Shown here piece by piece: positions 33,522 through 42,454 of a stretch of 64,000 bases of DNA. The translations under genes were made by a program, and so were the position numbers. Source of the stretch: RYN-230 sp963718305 (GTDB lineage Bacteria; Actinomycetota; Actinomycetes; Streptosporangiales; Streptosporangiaceae); the NCBI GenBank assembly GCA_963718305.1, contig CAVQZG010000008.1:402110-466109 (forward strand). Direction: 5' to 3'. The notes beneath the pieces were generated by a model. That model was given only the letters and a program-made list of their open reading frames with translations, was not told the origin of the DNA and made no database searches. The number at the start of each line of letters is the position of its first letter. Within the stretch, counting starts at the first letter, position 1.

Positions 33522-35069
33522 GTGGGGAATGAGGACGGGGAGCCTGGCTCGGTGCGGCTCGCTTCGGCCGCCGGTCGCTGGGTACTCGCCGTGGCGGTGC
33601 TGGGCGAGGCGATGGTGCTGCTCGAAGCGACGGTTGTCAACGTGGCGTTGCCGGCGATCAGCCGTGATCTCGGCGGGGACGTCGCGGGGCTGCAGTGGAC
33701 GCTGAACGCTTATGTCCTCACCCTCGCGGCGCTTATCCTGCCAGCCGGTTCGCTCAGCGACCTTTATGGCCGACGCCGCATGTTCATCCTGGGGGTGGGG
33801 GCTTTCGTGGCCGCCTCGGCGCTGTGCGCGGCCGCCCCGACAATTCAGCTGCTCGTCGCCGCCCGGTTTGTTCAAGGCGTTGGCGGGGCTCTGCTCACCC
33901 CAGGGAGCCTTGCCATCATCGACGCGGTCTTCCATCCCGATGACCGGACCCGGGCGATTGGCGCGTGGGCAGGCCTGACCGCGGTCGCGGCCGCAGTCGG
34001 CCCGCCCGTCGGCGGCTACCTGACCGATGCACTGTCATGGCGTGCGGTCTTCCTGATCAACCTGCCCGTGGGGGCGTTCGTCATCGTTGCCGCAGTTGTC
34101 CGGGTGCCAGAGTCCCGGGACCCCACGCGTACTGGGGGCCTTGATCTGCGCGGTGCTGCGCTTGCCACGCTGGCCATCGCCGGTTTGTGCTTCGCGCTGA
34201 TCCAGGCCTCTGGGGGCCTGACCCCCGCGGTGATTACCGCTGCGGCGGTCAGCCTGACCGCCGCCTGCGCCTTTGTCGCCGTGGAGCGGCGCAGCAGCCA
34301 CCCGATGCTTCCGCTGGAATTGTTTCGCTCCCGCCAATTCGCCAGTGCCACCGTGCTCGCCCTGGTGACCTATGCGGCGCTCGGCGGCGTGATCTTCCTG
34401 TTCGTCGCGTTCCTGCAGATCAGCCTCGGCTACACCGCCCTTCAGGCGGGGGCCGCGACGCTGCCGATCACCATCCTGCTGCTAATCCTCTCCAGCCCAT
34501 CGGGAGCGATCGCCCAGCGCATCGGCCCGCGGATCCCGCTGACCGCCGGAGCCGTCCTGACCGGCGCGGGACTGCTGCTGATGGCACGGATCCACCCCGG
34601 CGACAGCTACTTTGCCGCGGTGCTGCCTTCGCTGGCCGTATTCGGGGCCGGTCTCGCCGCGCTGATCACCCCCATCACCGCGACGGTGCTGGCGAGCGTC
34701 GACGCGCGCCACTCCGGGATCGCTTCCGCCGTCAACAACGCACTCTCCCGGCTCGGCCAGATGATCGCGGTCGCGGTTCTTCCCCTTGCCGCAGGGCTTT
34801 CCGGCGCTGACTTCGAGGACCCCGTCAAGCTGGCAGCAGGCTTCCCGGTCGCCATGACCGTCGCCGCTGGGGCGTCGTTCGCGGCCGCGCTGCTCGCCTG
34901 GACCACGATCCGTGATGACGCGCTGAGCCGACCCGGAGCGGGCACCACACCAGTAGCGAAGGAGCTCCCGCCGTCTCTTCAGCGACACTGCGCGGTGGCC
35001 GGGACCCCGCTGGCCACGCCGCCCAAGCCGCGGCCCAGTTCCCACCCCCCGACGGCCAGGGAGTCGTGA
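33522..35069 (+). CDS. MFS transporter, DHA2 (14-TM) drug-exporter type
   Basis: A 515-residue integral membrane exporter with 14 predicted helices. It has the DHA2 motif region ATVVNVALPAISRDLGGDVA, LQWTLNAYVLTLAALILPAG, the loop GSLSDLYGRRRMFILGVGAF and GVGGALLTPGSLAIIDAVF, typical of EmrB/QacA proton-driven multidrug efflux. A Pro-rich hydrophilic tail of about 45 residues follows the last helix. GTG 33522 has AGGAAGG nine bases upstream; a GTG nine bases earlier is also possible. No dedicated regulator adjoins it. Confidence 0.88.
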   Translation: MGNEDGEPGSVRLASAAGRWVLAVAVLGEAMVLLEATVVNVALPAISRDLGGDVAGLQWTLNAYVLTLAALILPAGSLSDLYGRRRMFILGVGAFVAASALCAAAPTIQLLVAARFVQGVGGALLTPGSLAIIDAVFHPDDRTRAIGAWAGLTAVAAAVGPPVGGYLTDALSWRAVFLINLPVGAFVIVAAVVRVPESRDPTRTGGLDLRGAALATLAIAGLCFALIQASGGLTPAVITAAAVSLTAACAFVAVERRSSHPMLPLELFRSRQFASATVLALVTYAALGGVIFLFVAFLQISLGYTALQAGAATLPITILLLILSSPSGAIAQRIGPRIPLTAGAVLTGAGLLLMARIHPGDSYFAAVLPSLAVFGAGLAALITPITATVLASVDARHSGIASAVNNALSRLGQMIAVAVLPLAAGLSGADFEDPVKLAAGFPVAMTVAAGASFAAALLAWTTIRDDALSRPGAGTTPVAKELPPSLQRHCAVAGTPLATPPKPRPSSHPPTARES

Positions 35070-35170
35070 CCGCCTGCCAACGCAGCGCATGCCGTCGGCG
35101 CGGCAGTCGGACGTGGATTCCGGTGGCGATGGGCTGGCATAACAGGTGAATCGGTCGTCGCGTATTCAGT

Positions 35171-36511
35171 TCACGCGCCATCGGTTTTGCGGGTGCCAGC
35201 CAGGCGGAACGACTGGCTTAGTTGGGGCTGGATCTGCGGTGCGGGCGGCGTGTGGCTGATCGCTTGCGGGTAGGCGTGGAGGGGGTCGGGGTCGTCGGTC
35301 TCGAACACCTCGAGCCATTCGGCGGGTTCGGGGGATCCTTCGATGATCCGGAATCGCGCGGCGGAGTAGAACAAGCCCGTCTGCAGGATCTGGGCCTCCC
35401 GGAGCTGGCGCTCGGTGTCGCCGCCGCCGTTGGAGAGGATGACGTGGATCCCGGTGAGCGGGCCGTGGTGGCCCGGCTGGAGCTGGGAGCCGACGAGGGC
35501 GTAGGAGGCGCGCAGTGCCGGGGAGACCAGCCTGGCGCGCGGGTCGCTGAACAGGTGGGTGGGATAGGCGGGTGAGTGCTCGGTGTCTGGCCAGGCGGTC
35601 GCGGGGTCGGGGGAGACGATGTCGTAGATCGTCGCGTAGCGCGGGCTGCTCTTCTCGCCGCTGGCGCCGGGGTTCTCGAAGTGGACGTCGTTGACGAGAT
35701 AGCCGGGGACGGTGATGGCCGCGGAGTAGGCGTCATACCAGTCACTGAACTCGTTCAGGCGACTGGGGTCGGTCGGATTGGCCAGGACGAAGCGCACACC
35801 GGTGCGGTTGCCCGGGTGCATCGCTGTATTCAGCCTTGTGTTCTGTGGATGCCGGCTGCGCCAGCTGGCGGTCTGCTCCGGAGTCGCGTCCGCCAGGGCC
35901 TGCCGGGCGGCGCTGAGAGGCAGATCGGTGGTGTAGATGGGGGTGCCGGGCTGCTGGCGCCAGGACCCGGCGAGCGGGCCGGCGTCCAGCCCGTCGAAGC
36001 CCAGCTGGTCCGCGAGTTCCAGCACGACGGCCCTGGCGGCCGGATCGTCGCCGGCGACCGGGATCACGGTACGCCCGGCGGCCCCGGCGGGTTGGCCGAG
36101 GCTGGCCAGGCTCGCGGGGCGGATGGTGTTGAACGCCTTGACCACGGGGTGGCGGAGCTGTGATTGCACCCATTGGCTCTCGGGCAGGCCGGCGTCGATG
36201 GCGTCGATATGCCCGTCCCGGAGCTGCGGGACGTAGTTGCCGGTGTCGATGACGACCGTATCCTCGGGCAGGGCGCTGAGCAGCCTGGCGGGAAGCTCGG
36301 GGATGCTCTTCTCCGGGATGGCGACGATCACGACATCTGCCTTGCTGGTGACGTCGGTGATGGGGACCGGGACCGCGCCGGTCCGGGCGGCGACGCCGGC
36401 GAGTGTCTGGGGTCCGCGGGAGTTGGCGATCACGACCTGATGCCCGAGCCGGGTGAGCTGGACGGCCAGCGTGGCGCCCATGTTCCCGGCGCCGATGATC
36501 CCGATGCGCAT
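35171..36511 (-). CDS. F420-dependent NADP oxidoreductase-like domain fused to an alpha+beta barrel-like domain
   Basis: A 446-residue two-part protein. Residues 1-225 are an NADP:F420 oxidoreductase-type Rossmann domain: MRIGIIGAGNMGATLAVQLT, HQVVIANSRGPQTL (NADP phosphate-binding Ser/Arg), DVVIVAIPEKSIPELP, VVIDTGNYVPQLRDG and VKAFNTI. Residues about 236-446 are a different domain (VRFVLANPTDPSRLNEFSDW, VNDVHFENPG, and later GPLTGIHVILSNGG and AEWLEVFETDD), perhaps a duplicated ferredoxin-like/EthD-type barrel. Stand-alone enzymes end at about 220 residues, so the fusion is unusual. GGAGAACAGC precedes the ATG. It follows the VOC gene by 51 bp, forming an operon under paired operators near 37051-37099. 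Confidence 0.78.
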   Translation of the reverse strand: MRIGIIGAGNMGATLAVQLTRLGHQVVIANSRGPQTLAGVAARTGAVPVPITDVTSKADVVIVAIPEKSIPELPARLLSALPEDTVVIDTGNYVPQLRDGHIDAIDAGLPESQWVQSQLRHPVVKAFNTIRPASLASLGQPAGAAGRTVIPVAGDDPAARAVVLELADQLGFDGLDAGPLAGSWRQQPGTPIYTTDLPLSAARQALADATPEQTASWRSRHPQNTRLNTAMHPGNRTGVRFVLANPTDPSRLNEFSDWYDAYSAAITVPGYLVNDVHFENPGASGEKSSPRYATIYDIVSPDPATAWPDTEHSPAYPTHLFSDPRARLVSPALRASYALVGSQLQPGHHGPLTGIHVILSNGGGDTERQLREAQILQTGLFYSAARFRIIEGSPEPAEWLEVFETDDPDPLHAYPQAISHTPPAPQIQPQLSQSFRLAGTRKTDGA

Positions 36512-36562
36512 GCTGTTCTCCTTTTCTCCTTGGCTAGATGCGGGGCGTTTCCTGCCCTGGTG

Positions 36563-37036
36563 TCAGAGGGCGGAGCCGGGGAGCGGCTCGCCGGCGAACT
36601 CGGACCCGGGCGGGAACAGGTCCCGCAGCGACGGGCGGTCGCTGTGCAGGTCGCACAGTTCGATCAGGGTGCCGGCCGGGCCCCGGTTCAGCAGCGGCGT
36701 GGTGCCGGCCGTGGCGTAACGGGGGTATCCGAGCGCGTCGAGCCGTTTCGCCTCGGCGGCGAGGTCGTCAACCCAGTAGCCGATGTGATGCACCCCGCCG
36801 GCCTCTGGCATGTCCAGCGGGGTGCCGGGGATGGCCTGCCAGACCTCGACGGCGAACGGGGTACCGAGGGAGAAGGCGACATGGCATTCCACCTCATAGG
36901 GCCGGCCGACGGCATCGGCGAGCGTTAGCTTCCGCACCCTGGCCGGGCGCCATCGCAGCCCGAAGACCTCACCGAGTTCCTTCTGCCCCTCCTCCAGGTC
37001 GAGGACCGCGATCCCGATGTGCCAGATGCTTCCCAT
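36563..37036 (-). CDS. VOC family (methylmalonyl-CoA-epimerase-like) protein
   Basis: A 157-residue VOC protein: WHIGIAVLDLEEGQKELGEV, an internal GRPYEVECHVAFSLG, and MPEAGGVHHIGYWVDDLAAE with LLNRGPAGTLIELCDLHSD. The histidines and the final Glu fit the metal ligands of the epimerase/dioxygenase branch. It is the first gene of the TetR-facing operon; the F420-reductase fusion follows 51 bp later, so the two may act on one compound. Fifteen bases upstream of its start lies a perfect palindrome. Confidence 0.8.
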   Translation of the reverse strand: MGSIWHIGIAVLDLEEGQKELGEVFGLRWRPARVRKLTLADAVGRPYEVECHVAFSLGTPFAVEVWQAIPGTPLDMPEAGGVHHIGYWVDDLAAEAKRLDALGYPRYATAGTTPLLNRGPAGTLIELCDLHSDRPSLRDLFPPGSEFAGEPLPGSAL

Positions 37037-37050
37037 GATCAGCCCCTATC

Positions 37051-37065
37051 CGGACGGTTCGTCCG
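37051..37065. promoter_or_regulatory. Operator palindrome A (VOC side)
   Basis: CGGACG-GTT-CGTCCG is a perfect inverted repeat 14 bp upstream of the VOC start, between divergent VOC and TetR genes. It shares its arms with site B 34 bp away. Confidence 0.72.
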
Positions 37066-37084
37066 GTTTCACGGTAACAGCATG

Positions 37085-37099
37085 CGGACGGATCGTCCA
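37085..37099. promoter_or_regulatory. Operator palindrome B (TetR side)
   Basis: CGGACG-GAT-CGTCCA repeats site A with one arm mismatch, 21 bp before the TetR start codon. The pair is the likely TetR operator. Confidence 0.68.
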
Positions 37100-37120
37100 C
37101 TTATCCGCTAGACTGATCCC

Positions 37121-37678
37121 ATGAGCTCCCCTTCGGCCAAGCTGATGCGTGCCGACGCGCAGCGGAACCATGACGCGGTCCTCACCGCGGCCAAGGCCGT
37201 ATTCGGGCAGGCGGGAACCGATGCGCCGATGGAAGACGTGGCCCGGGCCGCCGGAGTCGGGAAGGGCACCCTCTACCGGCGCTTCCCGACCCGCGAGCAC
37301 CTGTTCGCGGCGATCTTGCAAGACCGGGTGGACGAGCTCGACGCGTCCGCGCAGCGCGCGCTTGACGCCCCGGACGTGTGGCGGGCGCTGAGCGAGTGGC
37401 TGGAGCTGTATGACCGGTGCGCGACCGGATACCGGGGCATGAGCGCCCGGGTCGGGGAATCGCTGAGCGACGACAGTTCGGCCATCGGCACCTTGTGCGG
37501 CCCGATGAAAAACAGCTTCGCCCGCCTGTTCGAGCGAGCCCGGCAAGAGGTCCCGCTCCGCCCGGACCTGACCCCGGCACAGCTGCTGTCGATGATCAGC
37601 GCCCTGCCCAAAGACGCCGCGACGGGCCAGACGCTGGAACCCTGCCTGCGCGTCGTCCTGGACGGCCTGCGCGCGTAG
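37121..37678 (+). CDS. TetR family transcriptional regulator
   Basis: A 185-residue repressor with an N-terminal HTH (RNHDAVLTAAKAVFGQAGTD, then MEDVARAAGVGKGTLYRRFP) and an all-helical SbtR-like C-terminal domain (LSEWLELYDRCATGYRGM, LTPAQLLSMISALP). It is divergent from the VOC/F420-reductase-fusion operon, with two related palindromes in the 84-bp gap. It therefore probably represses both itself and that operon until an inducer binds. Confidence 0.88.
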   Translation: MSSPSAKLMRADAQRNHDAVLTAAKAVFGQAGTDAPMEDVARAAGVGKGTLYRRFPTREHLFAAILQDRVDELDASAQRALDAPDVWRALSEWLELYDRCATGYRGMSARVGESLSDDSSAIGTLCGPMKNSFARLFERARQEVPLRPDLTPAQLLSMISALPKDAATGQTLEPCLRVVLDGLRA

Positions 37679-37761
37679 CCCCACGGTGCTCCGCAATCAG
37701 ATGCGACGCAGGGTCGCTGGCTGGGCCCGGCCAGCGTCAGCCAGTTCTTCTGCTCGTTGCC

Positions 37762-38808
37762 TCAGCGGCCCCAGTCGGGCCGGAAATCAAACCGCGGGGA
37801 GCGGGAAACCTTGCTCTGGTCGCGGCCGTCGGGTCGTATCGTCCAGATGTCGCCCATCGGCGGCTTTCCAGTGCGGAAGAGCGCCTGGGTGAAGGCGATC
37901 CGCTGCCCGTCTGGTGACCACGACGGGTTGAAGCTGGCGTGCGGGCCGGCGCCGTTGTGCGTGACGTAGCGGATCTCGCGGACGCAGGCCGCCAGCGGGT
38001 GGCAGGTGGCTGGGACTGTCGCGATGTTCTGGTTCGATCCCTTGGGGGGGCCTGACCCGAAGGTTTCGAAGACCACCAGGTTCCTGGTCGCCCCGTGGGT
38101 GGCCAGAGACAGGTCGGGGACGTCGGCAGCCAGTCTCCACGGGGTGAGCTGATGGATACCGGAGGCGTCCCGCCGCATCCAGAACACCGCTGTCTTGCCA
38201 TCGCTGTTGCGGAGCCGTAGGAAGATCAGGTTCTCGCCGCTGGCGTCGAACCGGGCGTGGTAGTCCTCGTAGACGCCGTCGATGCCGCGCTGTGACAGCC
38301 GACGCATCCCGCTTCCGTCCGGGCGGGCGGTATACAGCACGGCTGAGCGGGCCGCCTCGCCCGGCCCGTCGAAGGGCCCGATAACCCGGGTGAAGACGAT
38401 GCGCCGGCCGTCCGTCGTCCAGCCGGGATTGTCCAGCCCCGCGCAGGGGTCCGCACAGCGCACAGGGACGATGTGCACTCGCCCACCGCCAGCGCCGACC
38501 ACGCCCAGCACGCTGCGTCCGCTGGGCAGGTCCCGCTCGAACAGCACCTGGCGCCCATCCGGCGAGACCGCCACGTCGATGTCGAACCGCTTCGGGCCGG
38601 GATGGGTCAGGATGCGGAAGCCACTGCCGTCCGGGCGGGCCGAGACGAGTCGTGCGGTGGTGAAGTTGCTGTCGAGAACCTGTGTCCACACGATCCGGCC
38701 GGCCTGGGCCCCGCCGTGCCATCGGTGCATCGTGGCCTGCGCGGGTGCGGTCACCGTCAGAGCGGTCAGGATCATGCCCGTGACCAGCACGGCCAGCCGT
38801 TTGCTCAT
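37762..38808 (-). CDS. Secreted TolB/PD40-type beta-propeller protein
   Basis: A 348-residue exported protein. A signal peptide (KRLAVLVTGMILTALTVTAP, cut near AQA) precedes a propeller of PD40-like repeats: SPDGRQVLFERDLPSGRSVL, TTDGRRIVFTRVIGPFDG, DASGENLIFLRLRNSDG and SPDGQRIAFTQALFRTG. Such propellers bind partner proteins or substrates at the cell surface. ATG 38808 has GGAGGGACC upstream. It is divergent from the membrane BTAD regulator, whose extracellular part also holds a propeller, so the two could be co-regulated or interact; this is inference. Confidence 0.76.
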   Translation of the reverse strand: MSKRLAVLVTGMILTALTVTAPAQATMHRWHGGAQAGRIVWTQVLDSNFTTARLVSARPDGSGFRILTHPGPKRFDIDVAVSPDGRQVLFERDLPSGRSVLGVVGAGGGRVHIVPVRCADPCAGLDNPGWTTDGRRIVFTRVIGPFDGPGEAARSAVLYTARPDGSGMRRLSQRGIDGVYEDYHARFDASGENLIFLRLRNSDGKTAVFWMRRDASGIHQLTPWRLAADVPDLSLATHGATRNLVVFETFGSGPPKGSNQNIATVPATCHPLAACVREIRYVTHNGAGPHASFNPSWSPDGQRIAFTQALFRTGKPPMGDIWTIRPDGRDQSKVSRSPRFDFRPDWGR

Positions 38809-38900
38809 GGTTCTGGTCCCTCCAGGCATTCGGGCTCCGAGGCTGTCGGCCAGGGACCTTGCCCCGCGCCGGGTATGCCGTCAGCCTGGCCATGGGGTGT

Positions 38901-38929
38901 TTCAGGAATGCTTCAAAGCGGCTTCAGCC
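38901..38929 (+). promoter_or_regulatory. Putative SARP/AfsR-type box: three TTCA heptamers spaced 11 bp
   Basis: TTCAGGA (38901), TTCAAAG (38912) and TTCAGCC (38923) recur at exactly 11-bp intervals, the heptamer-plus-4 layout bound by OmpR-like SARP/AfsR proteins. The array lies 58 bp upstream of the BTAD regulator gene; a weak TAG-type -10 (38938) sits eight bp past the last repeat. Autoregulation is inferred. Confidence 0.55.
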
Positions 38930-38986
38930 TGCAGGACTAGCCGGCGTCACGGGATCGGAGCACACTCGGGAGCGGGGGGATGGGGG

Positions 38987-41900
38987 ATGGGCACTCGCCC
39001 GGTGTTCGGCGTTCTCGGGCCGCTCGAGGTCTGGCTCGATGGTGCCTTGGTGCGGGTTGGCGGGCCACGGCAGCGAGCGTTGCTTGGGCTGCTGCTATGC
39101 CACGCTAACCAGGTCGTTTCCCGCGATCAGCTGATCGAGGAGCTGCTCGGCGACCAGCCCGCGGCCACGGCGGACCGGATACTGCGGGTTCGGGTCTCCC
39201 GGCTGCGCAAGGCGCTCGGCGACGTCAACGGCAGCGGCCAGCCGCGGCTGCAGGCCAGGCCGCCTGGTTACCTGCTTCACGTCGCGGACGACGAACTGGA
39301 CCTGCACATTTTCGAGCAGCAGGTAGCGGCCGGGCGGCAGGCGCTTGCGGATGGCAATCCGGGCCGGTCCGCGGAACTGCTCCGGGAAGCCGAGTCGCTG
39401 TGGCGCGGCCGGCCCCTGGCCGACCTGGAGTCCGAGCCGTTCGCGGGGCTGGAGGCGCGCCGCCTCGAGACGCTCCGGATCCAGGCCGTCGAGGACCGGA
39501 TCGATACCGAGCTCGCCCTCGGGTGTCACGCCGTCGTGTGCTCCGAGCTCGAACAGCTCGTCACCGAGCATCCGATGCGCGAGCGGCTCCGCGGGCAGCT
39601 GATGATCGCCCTCTACCGGTGCGGTCGCCAGGCGGACGCGCTCCAGACCTATCAGCAGGGGCGGTCGCTGCTGGTCGAGGAGCTGGCCGTCGAACCGGGC
39701 CCGCAGCTGCGCCAGCTCCAGCTGGCGGTGCTCGAGCAGGACCCGGCCCTGGACCTGCCCCCGCCCGCCGCGCGCCAGGACGCCCGGGAGGCCGTGTCGC
39801 CCGCGGGCCGGGCACCGGGCGCTGCAGCGGATCAATCGGGCGTTGCGGCGGACCTGCCCGCCGCTCCCCCGGCTGGCCCCGGGACGATGCCGCGCCCCGG
39901 GCCCCGCCGCCGGATCCGCCGGATCACGCTGGCGCTGGGGATGGCCGCCGCGCTGGCCGTACTCGTCCTCGTGCCACTGTCCCGCCACGGAACGGCGCAG
40001 ACGCCGCTGAACGGCAACCTCGTCGCGCTGGTGTCGGCGAGCGACGGCGCGGTGCGGGCGACCGTGCCGCTGCAGGCGCCGCCGGCCGGCGTGGCCGCGG
40101 GAGCCGGGTCGGTGTGGGTGGCCGAACCGGGCGCCGGCCTGGTGGCCCGGATCGATCCGGTACGGCGCGCGGTCGAAGCCACCATCCCGGTTGGGACCAG
40201 GCCCACCCGCGTCGTAGCCGCCGGCGGCCAGGTCTGGGTGCTCGACCCGACCGATCGCACCCTGGCCCGGATCGACCCGCAGACCGACACAGTGGCGCAG
40301 ACGATCGCCCCGGCCAGCCAGCCGAGCGACATCCTGCTCAGCGCGGGATCCCTGTGGGTCGCCAGCCGGGGCGATGGAAGGGTCCTGCGGATCGACCCCG
40401 GCACCGGCCGCACCAGAAGCGTGGTCCGCACCGGCGGGAACCCGAGTGGCCTGGCCGCCGGAGACGGCGCGGTCTGGGTGGCGACCGACGGGTCGGGCCT
40501 GCTCGCCCGGATCGACGCCCGGGCCGGCCAGGTGACGAGCAGGATCCGCATCAGCGACGCACCCGCCGCGGTGGTGGCGGGCGCGTCCGGGCTCTGGGTG
40601 CTCAGCCCGCTGGACGCGACCGTGTCCCGGGTGGATCCGCGGCGTCATGCGGTCACGGCGACCATCGCCCTCGGCGGCCAGCCCGCGGCGCTGGCTGAGT
40701 CCGGTGGAAGTATCTGGATCGGGGACCGGGCGGACGGCACGCTGCTCCGGCTCGCTCCCGGGAACAACGTGGTCACCAGGTTCGGCCTCGGCGGCCGCGT
40801 CAGCGCGCTCGCCTCCGCGCGCGGTGGGCTCTGGGCCGCCATGGACACGGCTGGGGCAAGCCACCGCGGCGGCACTCTCACCGCGATCGGCACCGCCGAT
40901 GGGCCCGTCACCACCATCGACCCGGCGGCCGCCACCGCGGAAGACCTACCCCCGACCCAGCTGTTCGGGCTGACCAACGACGGGCTCGTCACGCTGAACC
41001 ATGTGGCCGGCCCGCAGGGCACCCGGCTGGTCCCGGACCTCGCCCTGGCGCTCCCCGCGCCCACCGACGGCGGCCGCACCTACACCTTCCGGCTGCGGCC
41101 GGGTATCCGGTATTCGACCGGCACACTCGTCCGGCCCCGTGACGTCACCCACTCCTTCGAGCGGCTGTTCCAGCTCGGTGGCGCCGGTGCGCCCTACTAC
41201 CAGGCCATCAGCGGCGCTGCCACGTGCCGGAAGGCTCCCGCGGGCTGTGACCTGTCCCGCGGCATCGTCGCTGACGACCGGACTGGCACGGTGACCTTCC
41301 ACCTCACCCAGCCGGATCCGGATTTCCTGCCCAAGCTAACCCTCGCCTTTGCTGACGTGCTGCCCGCGACGGTCCCCGGCCGGCAGGCCCGGGCACCGCT
41401 GCCCGCGACGGGTCCGTACATGATCAGCCGTTACATCCCGGGCCGGGAACTGCTGATGGTCCGTAACCAGCGGTTCCGCGAATGGTCGGCCGCGGCCCAG
41501 CCCGCCGGCTATCCGGACCGCATCCTGATCCGGCTCGGCCTCAGCGGGGCCCGGGCCGCGGCTGCGGTCGCAGGCGGCCGCGGCGACTTCCTGCCGAGCA
41601 TCGGCCAGTTCCCGTCCGGCGCTGCCTACTTCAAGCACTACCGCAGCCAGCTCCGGATGAACCCGCAGCTGATCACCGCTTTCCTTTTCCTCAACGTCAA
41701 CGCCCCGCCGTTCACTGACCTGCGCGTGCGCCAAGCCGTCAACCTGGCCCTGGACCGGAACCGCGTGGTGGCCGGCTGGGGCGGGCCGCTCGCAGCCCGG
41801 CCAGCCTGCCAGATCCTGCCTCCCGGCCTGGCCGGATACCGCCGCTACTGTCCCTGGACCCGGGACCCGGCGGCGGACGGCCGCTGGCACGCACCGGACC

Positions 41901-42454
41901 TGCCTCGCGCCCGCCGGCTCGTCGCCGCCTCCGGCACGGCCGGGATGAAGGTCACCGTCTGGGACGTCTCCCCCTCGCCCGACGGCGCCATCAAGGAGGC
42001 CGCCGAGACGGTGCGGGCTCTCCGCCAGCTCGGCTACCGAGCCTCGCTGCGGCTGCTGCCACCCAGTACTTACTTCGCCGTCACCAGCGACTCCCGCAAT
42101 CACGCCCAGGTAATTGACGGCGGCTGGGGCGCCGACTACGCCTCGGCCGATGATTTCATCGGCAAGCTGACCTGTGCATACTTCGTCCCCGGCGACAGCG
42201 TCGCCACCGATGACGCCGCCGGGTTCTGCGACCCTGGCCTGGACCGGCAGATCGCCCGGGGCGCCGCAGAGCAAACCATCAACCCCGCCGAGGCAGCCGC
42301 CCAGTGGGCCCGGCTGGATCGCCAGCTCACCGACCTGGCGATCTTGGTCCCCACAGTCACCCCCAACGAGGTTGACTTCTTGTCCAGCCGCGTTCGCAAC
42401 TACCAGTACAACCCGGTCTGGGGAGCGCTCATCGATCAATTCTGGATCCGCTAA
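38987..42454 (+). CDS. Membrane-anchored BTAD (SARP-like) regulator fused to beta-propeller and family 5 solute-binding domain
   Basis: A 1155-residue multidomain protein. Residues 1-95 are an OmpR/PhoB-type winged helix (VFGVLGPLEVWLDGALVRVG, RILRVRVSRLRKALGD). Residues 100-255 are the bacterial transcriptional activation domain (FEQQVAAGRQALADGNPGRS and following TPR-like helices). After a Pro-rich linker, residues about 309-331 form the only TM helix (ITLALGMAAALAVLVLVPLS). Residues 340-632 are a seven-bladed-type propeller with repeats like GSVWVAEPGAGLVARIDP. Residues 640-1155 are an SBP_bac_5 peptide/oligosaccharide-binding module (DGLVTLNHVAG, LRPGIRYSTGTLVRPRDVTH, RVRQAVNLALDRNRVVAGWG). 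The likely topology is a cytoplasmic DNA-binding part and an outside ligand-binding part, a one-component membrane sensor. ATG 38987 follows a purine-rich AGCGGGGGG. Confidence 0.85.
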   Translation: MGTRPVFGVLGPLEVWLDGALVRVGGPRQRALLGLLLCHANQVVSRDQLIEELLGDQPAATADRILRVRVSRLRKALGDVNGSGQPRLQARPPGYLLHVADDELDLHIFEQQVAAGRQALADGNPGRSAELLREAESLWRGRPLADLESEPFAGLEARRLETLRIQAVEDRIDTELALGCHAVVCSELEQLVTEHPMRERLRGQLMIALYRCGRQADALQTYQQGRSLLVEELAVEPGPQLRQLQLAVLEQDPALDLPPPAARQDAREAVSPAGRAPGAAADQSGVAADLPAAPPAGPGTMPRPGPRRRIRRITLALGMAAALAVLVLVPLSRHGTAQTPLNGNLVALVSASDGAVRATVPLQAPPAGVAAGAGSVWVAEPGAGLVARIDPVRRAVEATIPVGTRPTRVVAAGGQVWVLDPTDRTLARIDPQTDTVAQTIAPASQPSDILLSAGSLWVASRGDGRVLRIDPGTGRTRSVVRTGGNPSGLAAGDGAVWVATDGSGLLARIDARAGQVTSRIRISDAPAAVVAGASGLWVLSPLDATVSRVDPRRHAVTATIALGGQPAALAESGGSIWIGDRADGTLLRLAPGNNVVTRFGLGGRVSALASARGGLWAAMDTAGASHRGGTLTAIGTADGPVTTIDPAAATAEDLPPTQLFGLTNDGLVTLNHVAGPQGTRLVPDLALALPAPTDGGRTYTFRLRPGIRYSTGTLVRPRDVTHSFERLFQLGGAGAPYYQAISGAATCRKAPAGCDLSRGIVADDRTGTVTFHLTQPDPDFLPKLTLAFADVLPATVPGRQARAPLPATGPYMISRYIPGRELLMVRNQRFREWSAAAQPAGYPDRILIRLGLSGARAAAAVAGGRGDFLPSIGQFPSGAAYFKHYRSQLRMNPQLITAFLFLNVNAPPFTDLRVRQAVNLALDRNRVVAGWGGPLAARPACQILPPGLAGYRRYCPWTRDPAADGRWHAPDLPRARRLVAASGTAGMKVTVWDVSPSPDGAIKEAAETVRALRQLGYRASLRLLPPSTYFAVTSDSRNHAQVIDGGWGADYASADDFIGKLTCAYFVPGDSVATDDAAGFCDPGLDRQIARGAAEQTINPAEAAAQWARLDRQLTDLAILVPTVTPNEVDFLSSRVRNYQYNPVWGALIDQFWIR

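Noticed and set aside
39095..40864. A 589-codon minus-strand frame across the BTAD fusion gene
   Set aside because: No recognisable domain, and the plus strand encodes four clear domains over the same bases.
37762..42454. TolB-like gene and BTAD fusion considered as part of a Tol-Pal or ABC importer operon
   Set aside because: No permease, ATPase, TolA/Q/R or Pal genes are near, and the genes are divergent.
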